The notes under the pieces: generated by a model
The model's input: only the letters and a program-made list of their open reading frames with translations
Database searches by the model: none
What the model was told of the DNA's origin: nothing
In this document: positions 8,330 to 16,937 of the stretch, one piece after another
Numbering within the stretch: the first letter of the stretch is position 1
Layout: every line of letters starts with the position of its first letter
Source: Pseudoalteromonas rubra
GTDB lineage: Bacteria > Pseudomonadota > Gammaproteobacteria > Enterobacterales > Alteromonadaceae
Length of the DNA stretch: 64,000 nt
Assembly (NCBI RefSeq): GCF_000238295.3
Contig: NZ_AHCD03000035.1
Coordinates: 496,001 to 560,000 of the forward strand
Reading direction: 5' to 3'
Made by a program: the position numbers and the translations under genes

Positions 8330-9181
8330 TTATTGATCAAGTTGCTTAAGTAATGCTAGTGCCACACCTGTGGACGATTTGTTGTTCTGACCGGTGATCA
8401 ATTCACGGTCAACCACAACATGTGGGTGCCAGTCTTTTTCACCGCGAGAATAGTCACCACCGGCTTTGGTCAGTGCATCCTGTGGCCAATAGTGGAGTTC
8501 GTCACCGCCAAGGTAATATTGTGTTGCCACGGCTTCTTCTGAGTTACTGAATGTGGTCATGCGATACCCCTCATACACCCAGCCATCTGCAGGTTTGGCG
8601 CTCTTGCCCGACTTCATGGCTACCTCAAACTGTGCAGCATTTGGCAGTGCCGAAAGCAAAGCTACCGGACCATGGCACACTAAGCCGGTGGGTTTTTTCT
8701 GGGCATTGAAGTGACGTAAAAATTCGCCCAGTTGCGGGTTTGCTACCAAATCGCCCAAAGGTGCATGACCGCCCGGCACAAATACCGCGTCAAATTTGTC
8801 GATACCGATTTGCTCTATGCGAGCAAAGCTGACAACCGGACTGTCGGTCTTATCATCAATTTTGAGCTGATTAAATAACGCTTTGTGCGCCTCATAGTTC
8901 GCCTTGCTGACGTTCAGGAAGTGGTCGGGTGTATCAGATACCGGGTCCAGTCTGGGTGCCATACCTTTTGGTGAGGCAAAGGTCAGCGTGTGACCTGCGT
9001 CCAGGAATAACTTAACCGGTTCCATCAGCTCGTTCAGATAAACGCCTGTTTTGTAGTCGTAACCGTTTTTAAGTGTCATTTGCGCGGTATCCGACATAAC
9101 CACGAGGATCTCATCGGCCAGAGTCAGTGGGCTTGCAATTAATGCTGTTAGTGCTGCGAGTGTTTTTAATTTCATGTTCAT
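8330..9181 (-). CDS. Periplasmic DJ-1/PfpI-family (type 1 glutamine amidotransferase-like) protein
   Basis: 283 aa with a signal peptide (MNMKLKTLAALTALIASPLT, mature from about residue 22). It has the DJ-1 nucleophile elbow GLVCHGPVALL (Cys about 175), an oxyanion-type segment VPGGHAPLGDL and the acidic residue expected near the N-terminus. The architecture is HchA/DJ-1-like: candidate roles are glyoxalase III, deglycase or chaperone, but periplasmic export is unusual for those. It probably forms an operon with the SDR gene and is controlled by the divergent LysR regulator. It is related to the C-terminal domain of the fusion protein at 13.5 kb: both end with a TGQN...S..VA segment. Confidence 0.8.
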   Translation of the reverse strand: MNMKLKTLAALTALIASPLTLADEILVVMSDTAQMTLKNGYDYKTGVYLNELMEPVKLFLDAGHTLTFASPKGMAPRLDPVSDTPDHFLNVSKANYEAHKALFNQLKIDDKTDSPVVSFARIEQIGIDKFDAVFVPGGHAPLGDLVANPQLGEFLRHFNAQKKPTGLVCHGPVALLSALPNAAQFEVAMKSGKSAKPADGWVYEGYRMTTFSNSEEAVATQYYLGGDELHYWPQDALTKAGGDYSRGEKDWHPHVVVDRELITGQNNKSSTGVALALLKQLDQ

Positions 9182-9301
9182 CTCCTGAAGTTTGATGACC
9201 TGTGTTCTTAACTTGGGTCTAGAATATGCCGCCCCACTTCATTAATGAAATTAATTGCTCTAATATAGTCATGAATGTGAATAATACTGAAAGAGATGAG
9301 C

Positions 9302-10216
9302 ATGAGTAACATTTCAGATATCGAGCTGAATCAGCTGCGTCTGTTGCAGCTGATTTTTGAAACTAAAAACCTGACTCGGGCTGGAGAGCGTGCAGGTCTG
9401 ACGCAGTCCGCTGTCAGCCACACCCTGAAAAAATTACGCCATAGTTTTAATGATTCACTGGTGATCCGTCAGGGCAATAAATTGATCCTGACGCCCCGTG
9501 CGGAATACCTGCAATCTCAGCTCAATCGCTGGCTGAATGACTTTGAACGTCATATCCTCACCCAGGAGCAGTTTGAGCCAGCGCACTCAAGTCGCACATT
9601 TTTTATCGCCACCAGCGACCTGGTCGAGCAGTCACTGGCGCCAGTTCTGATCCCTCACCTGAGCAAAGTCGCGCCGAATATTCAGGTGGTCTTTGCCAAG
9701 CTCGATAAACGCGGTTTTGCCAGTCAGATAGAAAGTGGTGAAGTAGACTTCTCAATCAGCGTGATAGAGTCCAGTCACCCTGCTCTGATGGTCACCACAT
9801 TATACAAAGACGACTACGTGTCGGTCGTCAGGCATGATCACCCCTGTCTGGATTCAGCACTCGATTTAGCAAGTTATTGCCGCTACCCGCATATTCTGGC
9901 AGGCACAGGGAAAGACATTCGGGGTACTGTGGATGACGCGCTGGACAAGTTGGGACACACCCGAAAAGTCCAATACAAAGTCGCTAACTTCTCCAGCGCG
10001 CCTTATATTGTTGAAACCAGTGATGCGATTTTTACAGCACCACGCAAGTTTGTGGCCGCCATTCGTTCCAAATTCAATATTGCTGAGTTTGAGCCACCTC
10101 TGTCGGTACCCCCTTTTTCAATGAAAATGTACTGGGATATCCGCAATAAAGACGATCACGCAAGCCGCTGGTTCCGCCAGGAAATTATCACAGTTGCCCG
10201 TCAGTCTGCCCCCTGA
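9302..10216 (+). CDS. LysR-family transcriptional regulator
   Basis: 304 aa. N-terminal winged helix (LRLLQLIFETKNLTRAGERA, then TQSAVSHTLKKLR) followed by the LysR substrate-binding domain (about 90-300). I prefer ATG 9302 because AGAG lies about 7 nt before it; ATG 9296 has that purine run directly against it. It is divergent from the DJ-1/SDR pair, with about 120 bp between starts, the usual layout for a LysR protein that controls its neighbour. The inducer is unknown. Confidence 0.87.
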   Translation: MSNISDIELNQLRLLQLIFETKNLTRAGERAGLTQSAVSHTLKKLRHSFNDSLVIRQGNKLILTPRAEYLQSQLNRWLNDFERHILTQEQFEPAHSSRTFFIATSDLVEQSLAPVLIPHLSKVAPNIQVVFAKLDKRGFASQIESGEVDFSISVIESSHPALMVTTLYKDDYVSVVRHDHPCLDSALDLASYCRYPHILAGTGKDIRGTVDDALDKLGHTRKVQYKVANFSSAPYIVETSDAIFTAPRKFVAAIRSKFNIAEFEPPLSVPPFSMKMYWDIRNKDDHASRWFRQEIITVARQSAP

Positions 10217-10250
10217 ACAACATGGCTCTCTGTTCAGTCCAAATGGACTT

Positions 10251-10283
10251 AGCCTGATATTTTTTATGGAGAATTATCAGGCT
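10251..10283. terminator. Hairpin downstream of lysR-type gene
   Basis: Perfect 9-bp inverted repeat AGCCTGATA / TATCAGGCT with a T-rich 15-nt loop, 35 nt after the stop. A moderate terminator candidate. Confidence 0.4.
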
Positions 10284-10491
10284 TAAGCCGTCAACACCTG
10301 TAATAGCTTGTAATGGTTTAGTGGGTATATTTGGTCCATTCTTTTTGCATACCGTTACCAAACACGCCCCCTCGCTTTATATGCCGGGGAGTATACGTGT
10401 TCCCTTTGAAATAATCCGCCGACATGCTACTGACAACCGGCCCAGTGAAGAGCAAGTTGCTCAAAGTCGACGTAAAAATAAGGACTATGCA

Positions 10492-11790
10492 ATGACCAGC
10501 AAGACACCACAATCATCCGTTCGCCCTTATCCGGAATTAAAAGACAATGAACCCACAGTCCCGCAATTTGGCGTGCTCGATAAACTGCACGGTACCTGGG
10601 TAAACTGGAAAGGTGGACCAAAGGGGCTGCATACCACTCCCATGCCCTCTCCCGGCACTTCTTCAGAAACCGTATTTGGAGTTTTTCATTTTAAATCACA
10701 GCAATACCGCGAACAGTTAACCTTTACAAAAGTGAACGCGCCAGTTCGTAACCGTGCAGGTTCAAACGAGCAGTTTAATGGCCCGGTAAAATATGAAACA
10801 GCCATCATAGATAACAATGGCGACCTGCAGCACTTTGAGAATGGTATGTACCTGTGGCTGGGCGATAACACCATGCCATGGCAAGAAGATGGTAAATACC
10901 AAAACCCGCGTACTATGTTCTCCCGCCCTTCAACTAAGGAATCCGTCAGAGACGATGGTGGTGTGCCGGTCATTAGCCCAGGCGAGCAAGGCCCGCAGTT
11001 TGTTCCACCCCATTCTATCTCTCGCTCTGGCGTGATCCCCCATGGCACCACAATTCACCTAACTGGCAACGTTACGCATTTTGACAAGAATGAGACACCA
11101 GATGCTCCTGAAAAACCGGAAATTGCAAAACTGTGGGAACAACCATATCTGTCTATCTCTCCCACCATGGGTATAGATCCCGAGCGCGACCTGATCCCGG
11201 GTAGTCTGAAAAAGCCATTCTGGACAAACCTGCCACGGGATGAGCAAAGAGATTACCCTGGTCAACCCAAGGCACACCAGGGGGTCAATAGCGCACGCGC
11301 CTATTTCCTGAATATTTTCAACTACGATCAGTATGGCGCTAAGTTCCCCTACACCGTTCAGCCAAACCTGTTACTTTCAGAGTTCAATGAGGACTTAAAC
11401 TTCAAAAGCTATGATCTGATCGAGTTAGACAGCCAGCACGATACTGGAGTGCAAGGCGCTACCGTAAACAATGTCATGATTGAGCGCTACTGTCGCGTTG
11501 TTCGGATGCGCCACCGTATGTGGCTCGAACAGATCGTCATACAGGACGAAGCAGGTAAGGACAAAGTTATCGAACAATTACAGTATGAGCAAATCGTGGA
11601 TTTTGAATTTATGTTTGGTGCCAGTGGCGAAACCACACAGTGGCCGCATATTCAGGTCAATACATTGAGGCGTCTGGAAGATATTCCAGAAAAAGATCGT
11701 TATGACGCCATCGAGTTGCCGGAAGAAGAAGAGGAACCTGTCACCAAGCCCAAAGCACAGGTGCATCGCATGAACCACAAAGCCAAATAA
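10492..11790 (+). CDS. Heme-binding/peroxidase FMP-like protein
   Basis: 432 aa from ATG 10492, chosen because AAGGA at 10480-10484 sits 7 nt upstream; the open frame upstream has no family-like sequence. Cytosolic, no signal peptide. The N-terminal part (LDKLHGTWVNWKGG, about 29-42), the segment GMYLWLGDN (about 117) and the motif SRSGVIPHGTTIHLTGN (about 178-194) resemble the lipocalin-like heme-binding peroxidase FMP proteins of cyanobacteria and proteobacteria. A C-terminal half of about 150 residues repeats a similar beta-rich pattern. The tail is very acidic then basic (ELPEEEEEP, HRMNHKAK). The assignment comes from motif memory and is only moderately sure. Confidence 0.55.
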   Translation: MTSKTPQSSVRPYPELKDNEPTVPQFGVLDKLHGTWVNWKGGPKGLHTTPMPSPGTSSETVFGVFHFKSQQYREQLTFTKVNAPVRNRAGSNEQFNGPVKYETAIIDNNGDLQHFENGMYLWLGDNTMPWQEDGKYQNPRTMFSRPSTKESVRDDGGVPVISPGEQGPQFVPPHSISRSGVIPHGTTIHLTGNVTHFDKNETPDAPEKPEIAKLWEQPYLSISPTMGIDPERDLIPGSLKKPFWTNLPRDEQRDYPGQPKAHQGVNSARAYFLNIFNYDQYGAKFPYTVQPNLLLSEFNEDLNFKSYDLIELDSQHDTGVQGATVNNVMIERYCRVVRMRHRMWLEQIVIQDEAGKDKVIEQLQYEQIVDFEFMFGASGETTQWPHIQVNTLRRLEDIPEKDRYDAIELPEEEEEPVTKPKAQVHRMNHKAK

Positions 11791-11803
11791 CATCACCTGG
11801 TTT

Positions 11804-11846
11804 AGCGCGATTTCTGCAAGCCTTAAAACGCGGCAGCAATCGCGCT
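11804..11846. terminator. Bidirectional hairpin between convergent genes
   Basis: Outer stem AGCGCGATT / AATCGCGCT (9 bp, perfect) with an inner CTGC/GCAG pairing. It lies between the stops of the convergent genes at 11790 and 11860 and could serve both. Confidence 0.5.
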
Positions 11847-11859
11847 ACATCACTTAACC

Positions 11860-12207
11860 CTATTTACCTTTCAGCGCTGCATACCAGCCCCCCGTCAGGA
11901 CAAATTTTGGAAATGTGTAAACTTGCTCCAGAATGATCCGCAACAGTGCATTGAGCGCACCGGTAAAAGGCTCCGGTGGCAAGGCCTCACTTTTATGGCC
12001 TATCCCTTGTGCTATCAGTGAGCCCGCAATCAGCAAAACTGCATTACCAAGCCATGTTACATTAAGGAAAAACAACGCAACAAAGCACAGTGCGAAACCG
12101 AAAATAAACAGTGGTACCGCGACGATATGTAACCATAAATTAGTCGTCGATTGGTGAAACCTCTCATATCCTTGCCATTGCCAGGCTATAAGCGCTTTAA
12201 TTTTCAT
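11860..12207 (-). CDS. Mpo1/DUF962-like membrane protein
   Basis: 115 aa from the ATG at 12207, which has AAGGAAAA just upstream; the longer frame from a TTG at 12231 would run over that ribosome-binding site. It contains two or three membrane segments (LWLHIVAVPLFIFGFALCF and following). It carries the His-bearing motifs of the DUF962/Mpo1 family: ERFHQSTTNLWLH, then LIAQGIGHKSEALPPEPF. Yeast Mpo1 is an Fe(II)-dependent 2-hydroxy-fatty-acid dioxygenase; the bacterial members are mostly uncharacterised. Convergent with the heme-protein gene. Confidence 0.7.
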   Translation of the reverse strand: MKIKALIAWQWQGYERFHQSTTNLWLHIVAVPLFIFGFALCFVALFFLNVTWLGNAVLLIAGSLIAQGIGHKSEALPPEPFTGALNALLRIILEQVYTFPKFVLTGGWYAALKGK

Positions 12208-12645
12208 ACTTTTCCTTGTTTGGGTCGTCAATTAGTAAACCGGGACTATTTCTCTGGTTCATGTTTGTGCTAATTGGCTCAATGACAGCGTCAATCTCAC
12301 CAAACCTGTCTCTCAGACCAACACGTATCATCGTTTGCCAGAGCAAACATTTTTGCAGCCTTTGAGGAGCTGTTCAGATAGAAGCACCATTTCAGGTCTA
12401 CAGCCAACTCCTATTATCCATGTTAACCAGGTAAAAAAACGCCCTGCGCGTTTCTGAATACGACCAATCAACTTAAAATACGAACATTTAATGAGCATAA
12501 AAAAATAAACAAGTAATAAATTATTATTTTGGCATGCATACTGCTTATGAATTGCCACTGCTCAATCAGGCAGTATTAAAAACTAACCCGTGGCTTTGAA
12601 TACGGAGCCACAGACAATTCATTTTTTCCTAAGGAGTAGAGTAAA
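12208..12645. other. Intergenic stretch, no supported gene
   Basis: 438 bp, AT-rich in the second half. A 76-codon minus-strand frame (12328-12558) has no ribosome-binding site and an unconvincing composition, so I do not call it. A strong Shine-Dalgarno (AAGGAG, 12631-12636) at the right edge belongs to the next gene. Confidence 0.6.
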
Positions 12646-13392
12646 ATGAAACAACTTTTAATTTCCACCGCCCTTCTGGTTTCTGGTACTTTCTGTTTTT
12701 CTTCTCACGCCAGTAATTTAGACCCTGAACTTCAGACCAAACTGGACGACACGTTTTACCTGTATGACTCCGGGCACTACCAGGAAACACTGGACAATGT
12801 TCAGTGGCTGGTCAAAAAAGGGGTTGCAGTAGACTACGATTTCTATGGCTACCGATTGGGTGTGGTTTTATCACTTTGGCGCAACCTGGCGCAAGATTTT
12901 GAGCCAGCGCGCATCAGCTTTAATCAATTCCTTGAATCCAGTGTACAGAAGGCCGTGAATTCACCACAAAACTGCGCTGCTTTTGACGATGCCCGTTCAA
13001 TGCTCAGACTTCAGCACCGTGTTACCGACATCATTGCTACGTTAGAAGAGAAAGAAGCTGCACATCCTCAGGTATGGTCGCGCTGCTGGGATGACACTGC
13101 CACACTTGACGCTGTGGAGCAAACTTCCAAGCCTCTGATCGACGCCTATATTGGCGACCTCTCTGATCACTTCGCTGCTCACTATATTCCCAATATCGAG
13201 CAGTATTACAACCAGTGTTCAACAGAAGGAGATTACCGTGAAGCTTGTCAGGACGGCGTAAAAGAGTATCTGACATCAGTCTCAAACGCATTCAGACACG
13301 CAGCCATGACCCATTATGGCCTGAATGAAGCCGGTCAGGTCGGCGGTATAACACTTTCACTGTTATTAAAGTGGCAAGAGCAAAATAACTAA
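12646..13392 (+). CDS. Secreted protein of unknown function
   Basis: 248 aa with a clear signal peptide (MKQLLISTALLVSGTFCFSS, cleavage near SHA-S). The mature protein is mostly helical and opens with a TPR-like helix pair (LDDTFYLYDSGHYQETLDNV). It has four Cys (QNCAAF, SRCWDD, NQCSTEG, EACQDG) that could make two disulfides. AAGGAG sits 10 nt before the ATG. Not recognised as a named family. Monocistronic, ending in a terminator-like palindrome. Confidence 0.75.
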   Translation: MKQLLISTALLVSGTFCFSSHASNLDPELQTKLDDTFYLYDSGHYQETLDNVQWLVKKGVAVDYDFYGYRLGVVLSLWRNLAQDFEPARISFNQFLESSVQKAVNSPQNCAAFDDARSMLRLQHRVTDIIATLEEKEAAHPQVWSRCWDDTATLDAVEQTSKPLIDAYIGDLSDHFAAHYIPNIEQYYNQCSTEGDYREACQDGVKEYLTSVSNAFRHAAMTHYGLNEAGQVGGITLSLLLKWQEQNN

Positions 13393-13408
13393 TTTGCTCA
13401 CCTTTGCG

Positions 13409-13430
13409 TAGAGGCAATTAATTGCCTCTA
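13409..13430. terminator. Perfect 22-bp palindrome after the secreted-protein gene
   Basis: TAGAGGCAA-TTAA-TTGCCTCTA, 17 nt after the stop and followed by CTTTAAAA. It reads as a terminator in either direction. Confidence 0.5.
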
Positions 13431-13505
13431 CTTTAAAAGCGGCAAGTATTTTCCCCTTTCCAACCTGTCAGGATCAGTTCATTGCCTCATCACCGCGTAA
13501 CCATC

Positions 13506-14615
13506 CTACTGCTTATCTAACACCTCTATCATGGCCTTCGCCACGGCCACTGAAGACAAATAGTTTTGCCCGGTGATCAATCTGCCGTCAATTTCAACAA
13601 ATGGCTTGTTCCGTTCGCCATATAAAAACTCGCCCCCTCTGGCTTTTACTCGCTCACCGATAAAGAATGGGAACGCCTTAAGATATGGTGCGCCCTGTCG
13701 TTCAAAAGATTCCGGATAGCCACTAACACGTTTATTGGCCACCAAATACACACCCGACTTCAGTTTTAAATTCACAATACCAGCGGTGCCATGGCAGACC
13801 GCAGAAATAATGCCATTATTTTGCTCGTACACCGCCATGGCAATCGCCTGGATCTGAGGGTGCTCGGCAACTTCGTACATGGCATTACTTCCCCCAACAT
13901 AATGCACAGCATGATATTGTGACGCATCGACCTGCTCCGGTGCCAGGCTGTGACCAATTGCATACATGAATTCGGGGTCGTACAAATACTGTTTGTGGAT
14001 CGGTACAGACGTATTCACGTACGCAAGGCTCAATGCTCCCCCTTGGGTACTCATAAAATCCACCATATATCCGGCTTTGATAAACGTGTCATAGGCATAC
14101 ACAAGCTCAGAAAAACTGGTTCCGGCCGGCAGGTCTGTGTCGCCGTGAAAGCTGGCACTCGATGCAATAAAGAGGATTTTTTTATTTTTATATTGAGTAC
14201 TCTGATCCGTCGCAGTTTTACTGACAATCTGCCATTTCCCCGCTATCTGTTTAAGCAGGACATGATCGACATATGCCTTGTAAGGAGACGCTATGGTGAT
14301 TTTTAGCCGCGCCATGGCAATGTCACCATCGATTGTCAGCGAAAGTACTTTGCCCCGACGTTGTTTTTCACTTTGACGATTAAACCAGTTTGCATACTGC
14401 CCGGCTGTCACCGTCCAGAATGGTTTAGTATCATGGGACAGCAACAACTGTGCTTGCGGATGAAATGCGTTTTTGATGCGCGCAGGGTCACTCTCGCGTG
14501 TCCCCTGTAAGTAGTCGTTTAAAGCATGTAAGACACCCGCTTTATCGGACGCCAGACTATGTCCAGAGCTTATCAAACATAGCAAAATCAGGACGTATTT
14601 AAGACAGGTTTTCAT
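13506..14615 (-). CDS. Secreted NTF2-like / DJ-1 fusion protein
   Basis: 369 aa from ATG 14615, which has CGGAGA about 8 nt upstream; the longer frame starts at a GTG and crosses that site. Signal peptide of about 22 residues. Residues 25-140 form an NTF2/lumazine-binding-like domain (LHALNDYLQGTRESDPARIK ... KWQIVSKTATD). Residues 150-369 form a DJ-1/PfpI domain with the nucleophile elbow ISAVCHGTAGIVNL (Cys about 282). Fusions of a SnoaL-like domain to DJ-1 are uncommon. The partner of the small-molecule-binding domain is unknown. It may be functionally linked to the periplasmic DJ-1 protein at 8.3 kb and is probably regulated by the AraC-type protein encoded just upstream. Confidence 0.78.
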   Translation of the reverse strand: MKTCLKYVLILLCLISSGHSLASDKAGVLHALNDYLQGTRESDPARIKNAFHPQAQLLLSHDTKPFWTVTAGQYANWFNRQSEKQRRGKVLSLTIDGDIAMARLKITIASPYKAYVDHVLLKQIAGKWQIVSKTATDQSTQYKNKKILFIASSASFHGDTDLPAGTSFSELVYAYDTFIKAGYMVDFMSTQGGALSLAYVNTSVPIHKQYLYDPEFMYAIGHSLAPEQVDASQYHAVHYVGGSNAMYEVAEHPQIQAIAMAVYEQNNGIISAVCHGTAGIVNLKLKSGVYLVANKRVSGYPESFERQGAPYLKAFPFFIGERVKARGGEFLYGERNKPFVEIDGRLITGQNYLSSVAVAKAMIEVLDKQ

Positions 14616-14696
14616 GGTGTTTCTCCGGTTAACGAATTTCACCTCACCTTAAAACATAACCTTATAAAACAAGCTCCTGAATTATAATTTAGGTAT

Positions 14697-15725
14697 TCAG
14701 CATGATAATTTGCGAGTCTGTTGCGCACGAAACTGACTCGGGGTTTGACCTGCGTATTTCTTAAATGCGGTGTAAAATGTCGAACTGGCATTGAAGCCAC
14801 ATAATTCCGCAAGGTGTTCCATCGTCAGGCTTTGCTCTTGCAGCAAAAGTGACTGAGCATGCTGTACCCTGTAACGATTAATAAATTGATTAAAGTTACA
14901 ACCATAATGCTGGTTTAAAAACTGTGACAACTTGGTGTGACTGACTCCCAAGCGCTTGGCCAATCTGGGTAATGACATACCAGAGTCGGTAAACAGCAAC
15001 TCTTCATCGAACAGTTGAGTTAATTTGGTTGATAGTTCATGGCTCTGCTGCGGTGATATCGTCTGCGCCGCGTACTTCTCTTTTGTTCGGCCTCCCCCTG
15101 AATAGACCACGATACTCAGATACAACACCATGGAAAATGACAATGCCCCCATGATGTAAGACGTGTACGCCGCTGTATAGTAAGCAAGCCAGATCAGCCA
15201 GCCGCCACCTAACACAACAACGGGCAGATCACGCCAGTTTGGCGTGCTTTGTCTTGACCATAAGGCAACCAATTTATGTCGGTATAACCAGCTTGCCGCT
15301 ATCAAATACCCAAGCCAGGCATAACCTGAACCTCTGTATATCCAGGTTTGCCAGAGTTCCAGATTGCTATGATAGGGATAGACAGCACCAGTGAAGACAA
15401 CCGCAAGCACCCAGACTGCAAAATGCCATCGCAATACTGGGCTGTTTTTGTTCGGGTTAGGGTGACGCACACAAAAAGAAAACAAGCTCGGACCAATCAG
15501 GCAGCATGCACTGAGCCCCACTTGTAAGATGTCTTTACTGAGCCCGGGGCTAAAATAAAAAGCAATCGATTTGCCAATACGAATACTCAGCATCAGCAAT
15601 AGCAGGGATAACCAGGGCGCACCCGTTATCTCGCGTCGCTTGTGATAAATCCATGCGGCAAGTAAAACTCCGTTAAATGCTCCCAGCGAAGCAAAGAAGA
15701 ACAAAAAGTAGCGTGAGAATTCCAT
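14697..15725 (-). CDS. Membrane-bound AraC-family transcriptional regulator
   Basis: 342 aa from the ATG at 15725; a 15-codon extension would need a TTG start. The first 220 residues hold about seven hydrophobic segments (YFLFFFASLGAFNGVLLAAW and following). The C-terminal 100 residues are an AraC helix-turn-helix pair (MSLPRLAKRLGVSHTKLSQF; then MEHLAELCGFNASSTFYTAF). Such proteins sense a signal in or across the membrane and bind DNA directly. It lies between the NTF2/DJ-1 fusion gene and a metallo-beta-lactamase-fold gene on the same strand, which are the likely targets. Confidence 0.85.
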   Translation of the reverse strand: MEFSRYFLFFFASLGAFNGVLLAAWIYHKRREITGAPWLSLLLLMLSIRIGKSIAFYFSPGLSKDILQVGLSACCLIGPSLFSFCVRHPNPNKNSPVLRWHFAVWVLAVVFTGAVYPYHSNLELWQTWIYRGSGYAWLGYLIAASWLYRHKLVALWSRQSTPNWRDLPVVVLGGGWLIWLAYYTAAYTSYIMGALSFSMVLYLSIVVYSGGGRTKEKYAAQTISPQQSHELSTKLTQLFDEELLFTDSGMSLPRLAKRLGVSHTKLSQFLNQHYGCNFNQFINRYRVQHAQSLLLQEQSLTMEHLAELCGFNASSTFYTAFKKYAGQTPSQFRAQQTRKLSC

Positions 15726-15818
15726 TGTTATGATTACTAGGCCGCAGACCCTGCCACTATCGCATATCAACCAGACAACGCCAAGGATGCTCTTCTTTGA
15801 GTCACAACAATGCGTGCG

Positions 15819-16613
15819 CTAGACAGAGCCGCGCTCACGTTCAATGACCTGAATGGTTCTCTCTATAAATCGCCGATAGGCTTTTTGTGGCAAAAATGGC
15901 GATTTACCCGAGAGATTAAACCGCTCAACAAGGTCAATAACCGTTTTGCTTGCCATTATCTGCTTTACGCTTAACCCTTGTGCGCTCAGGGCACGGATGG
16001 TATCCACCCATTCGAGGGTATTTTTTCTGAACCTTCGCAACGAGGCTTTATCCGTAGCAACCCCGTGCCCCGGAACCACCAGGCTCTGCTCATCACCTAT
16101 TCTTAAAACTGTGTCTATCGCATTTTTAAAGCCTGCAACACCGCCTGCATAAAAGGTAGGATGCCAGCTGGTATCGAACACATCGCCGACAAATATGACA
16201 TTGCTCGGCTTGTGATAATAGATGTTATCTGTGGTGGTATGAGACTTCACGACATGTTGAAACAGACCAAACGGCCTCATTTCTCCCGTCACAAGGTGCG
16301 CACCCCGGCTAATAAAATAGGCATTGCCACCGGTATGATCTGTGTGGGCATGGGTATTAAAAATATGTGTAACGGGTTTTCGGTTGATTGCCTGAATGGC
16401 TTTTTCCAGCGCTGCCAAATATTGCTCACCCGGCATAGGGTCAATTAAAAGTAATCCACCGGACGTTTCAAGCAGGCCAATATTAGTGCCGTAGTCTTTC
16501 CCGGTTAGAATATGACAGTGCGACGACACGCTCTGCACCTGAATACTGGCACTGACCGCAGCGCAGCTCAGTAAAAGTAACGCCATGGCTAATAACGTTT
16601 TGAATATGCTCAT
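15819..16613 (-). CDS. Periplasmic metallo-beta-lactamase-fold hydrolase
   Basis: 264 aa. Start at ATG 16613, which has AAGGAG 5 nt upstream. Signal peptide of about 22 residues. The zinc site is complete: FNTHAHTDHTGG (HxHxDH), a downstream GDVFD and PGHG. It resembles the wider class of secreted MBL-fold hydrolases related to QuiP-like and subclass B enzymes, not a known carbapenemase. Substrate unknown. It is upstream of the membrane AraC gene on the same strand and may be part of a small stress or quenching cluster. Confidence 0.85.
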   Translation of the reverse strand: MSIFKTLLAMALLLLSCAAVSASIQVQSVSSHCHILTGKDYGTNIGLLETSGGLLLIDPMPGEQYLAALEKAIQAINRKPVTHIFNTHAHTDHTGGNAYFISRGAHLVTGEMRPFGLFQHVVKSHTTTDNIYYHKPSNVIFVGDVFDTSWHPTFYAGGVAGFKNAIDTVLRIGDEQSLVVPGHGVATDKASLRRFRKNTLEWVDTIRALSAQGLSVKQIMASKTVIDLVERFNLSGKSPFLPQKAYRRFIERTIQVIERERGSV

Positions 16614-16937
16614 CACAACTCCTTAGTTATTTTTGTTTTTATAATTGAGCGGTCTACCCTGATACGTTTAAGACATTAATAGAACAGGGTGTGATATAGC
16701 AAGCACTAGTTTAAACAATGACCGGGGGTTAACACTCATGTAGCGAACTATCAGTGAATGAGCCAATAACTGTGTAGGGATAAGGACCGAAACACTAACT
16801 CAACAAATAAAACAACCCATCTACATTTAATTTTAAATAGTGTTTTTATCTTCTGCACTTTTTAAGCCCAATGTGATGCAAACTTCATATTACCTGCGTA
16901 TATTGTTCTGTCCTGAATATTTGAAGTAAAGATCCTT
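16614..16937. other. Divergent intergenic region
   Basis: 324 bp between divergent starts. No ORF, repeat or strong hairpin seen. It must contain promoters for both flanking genes; I cannot place them confidently. Confidence 0.6.

Noticed and set aside
10321..10491. 57-codon upstream extension of the heme-protein frame
   Set aside because: AAGGA at 10480-10484 serves the ATG at 10492; nothing in the extension resembles the family.
12328..12558. 76-codon minus-strand ORF
   Set aside because: No ribosome-binding site, composition typical of AT-rich non-coding DNA, no neighbour context.
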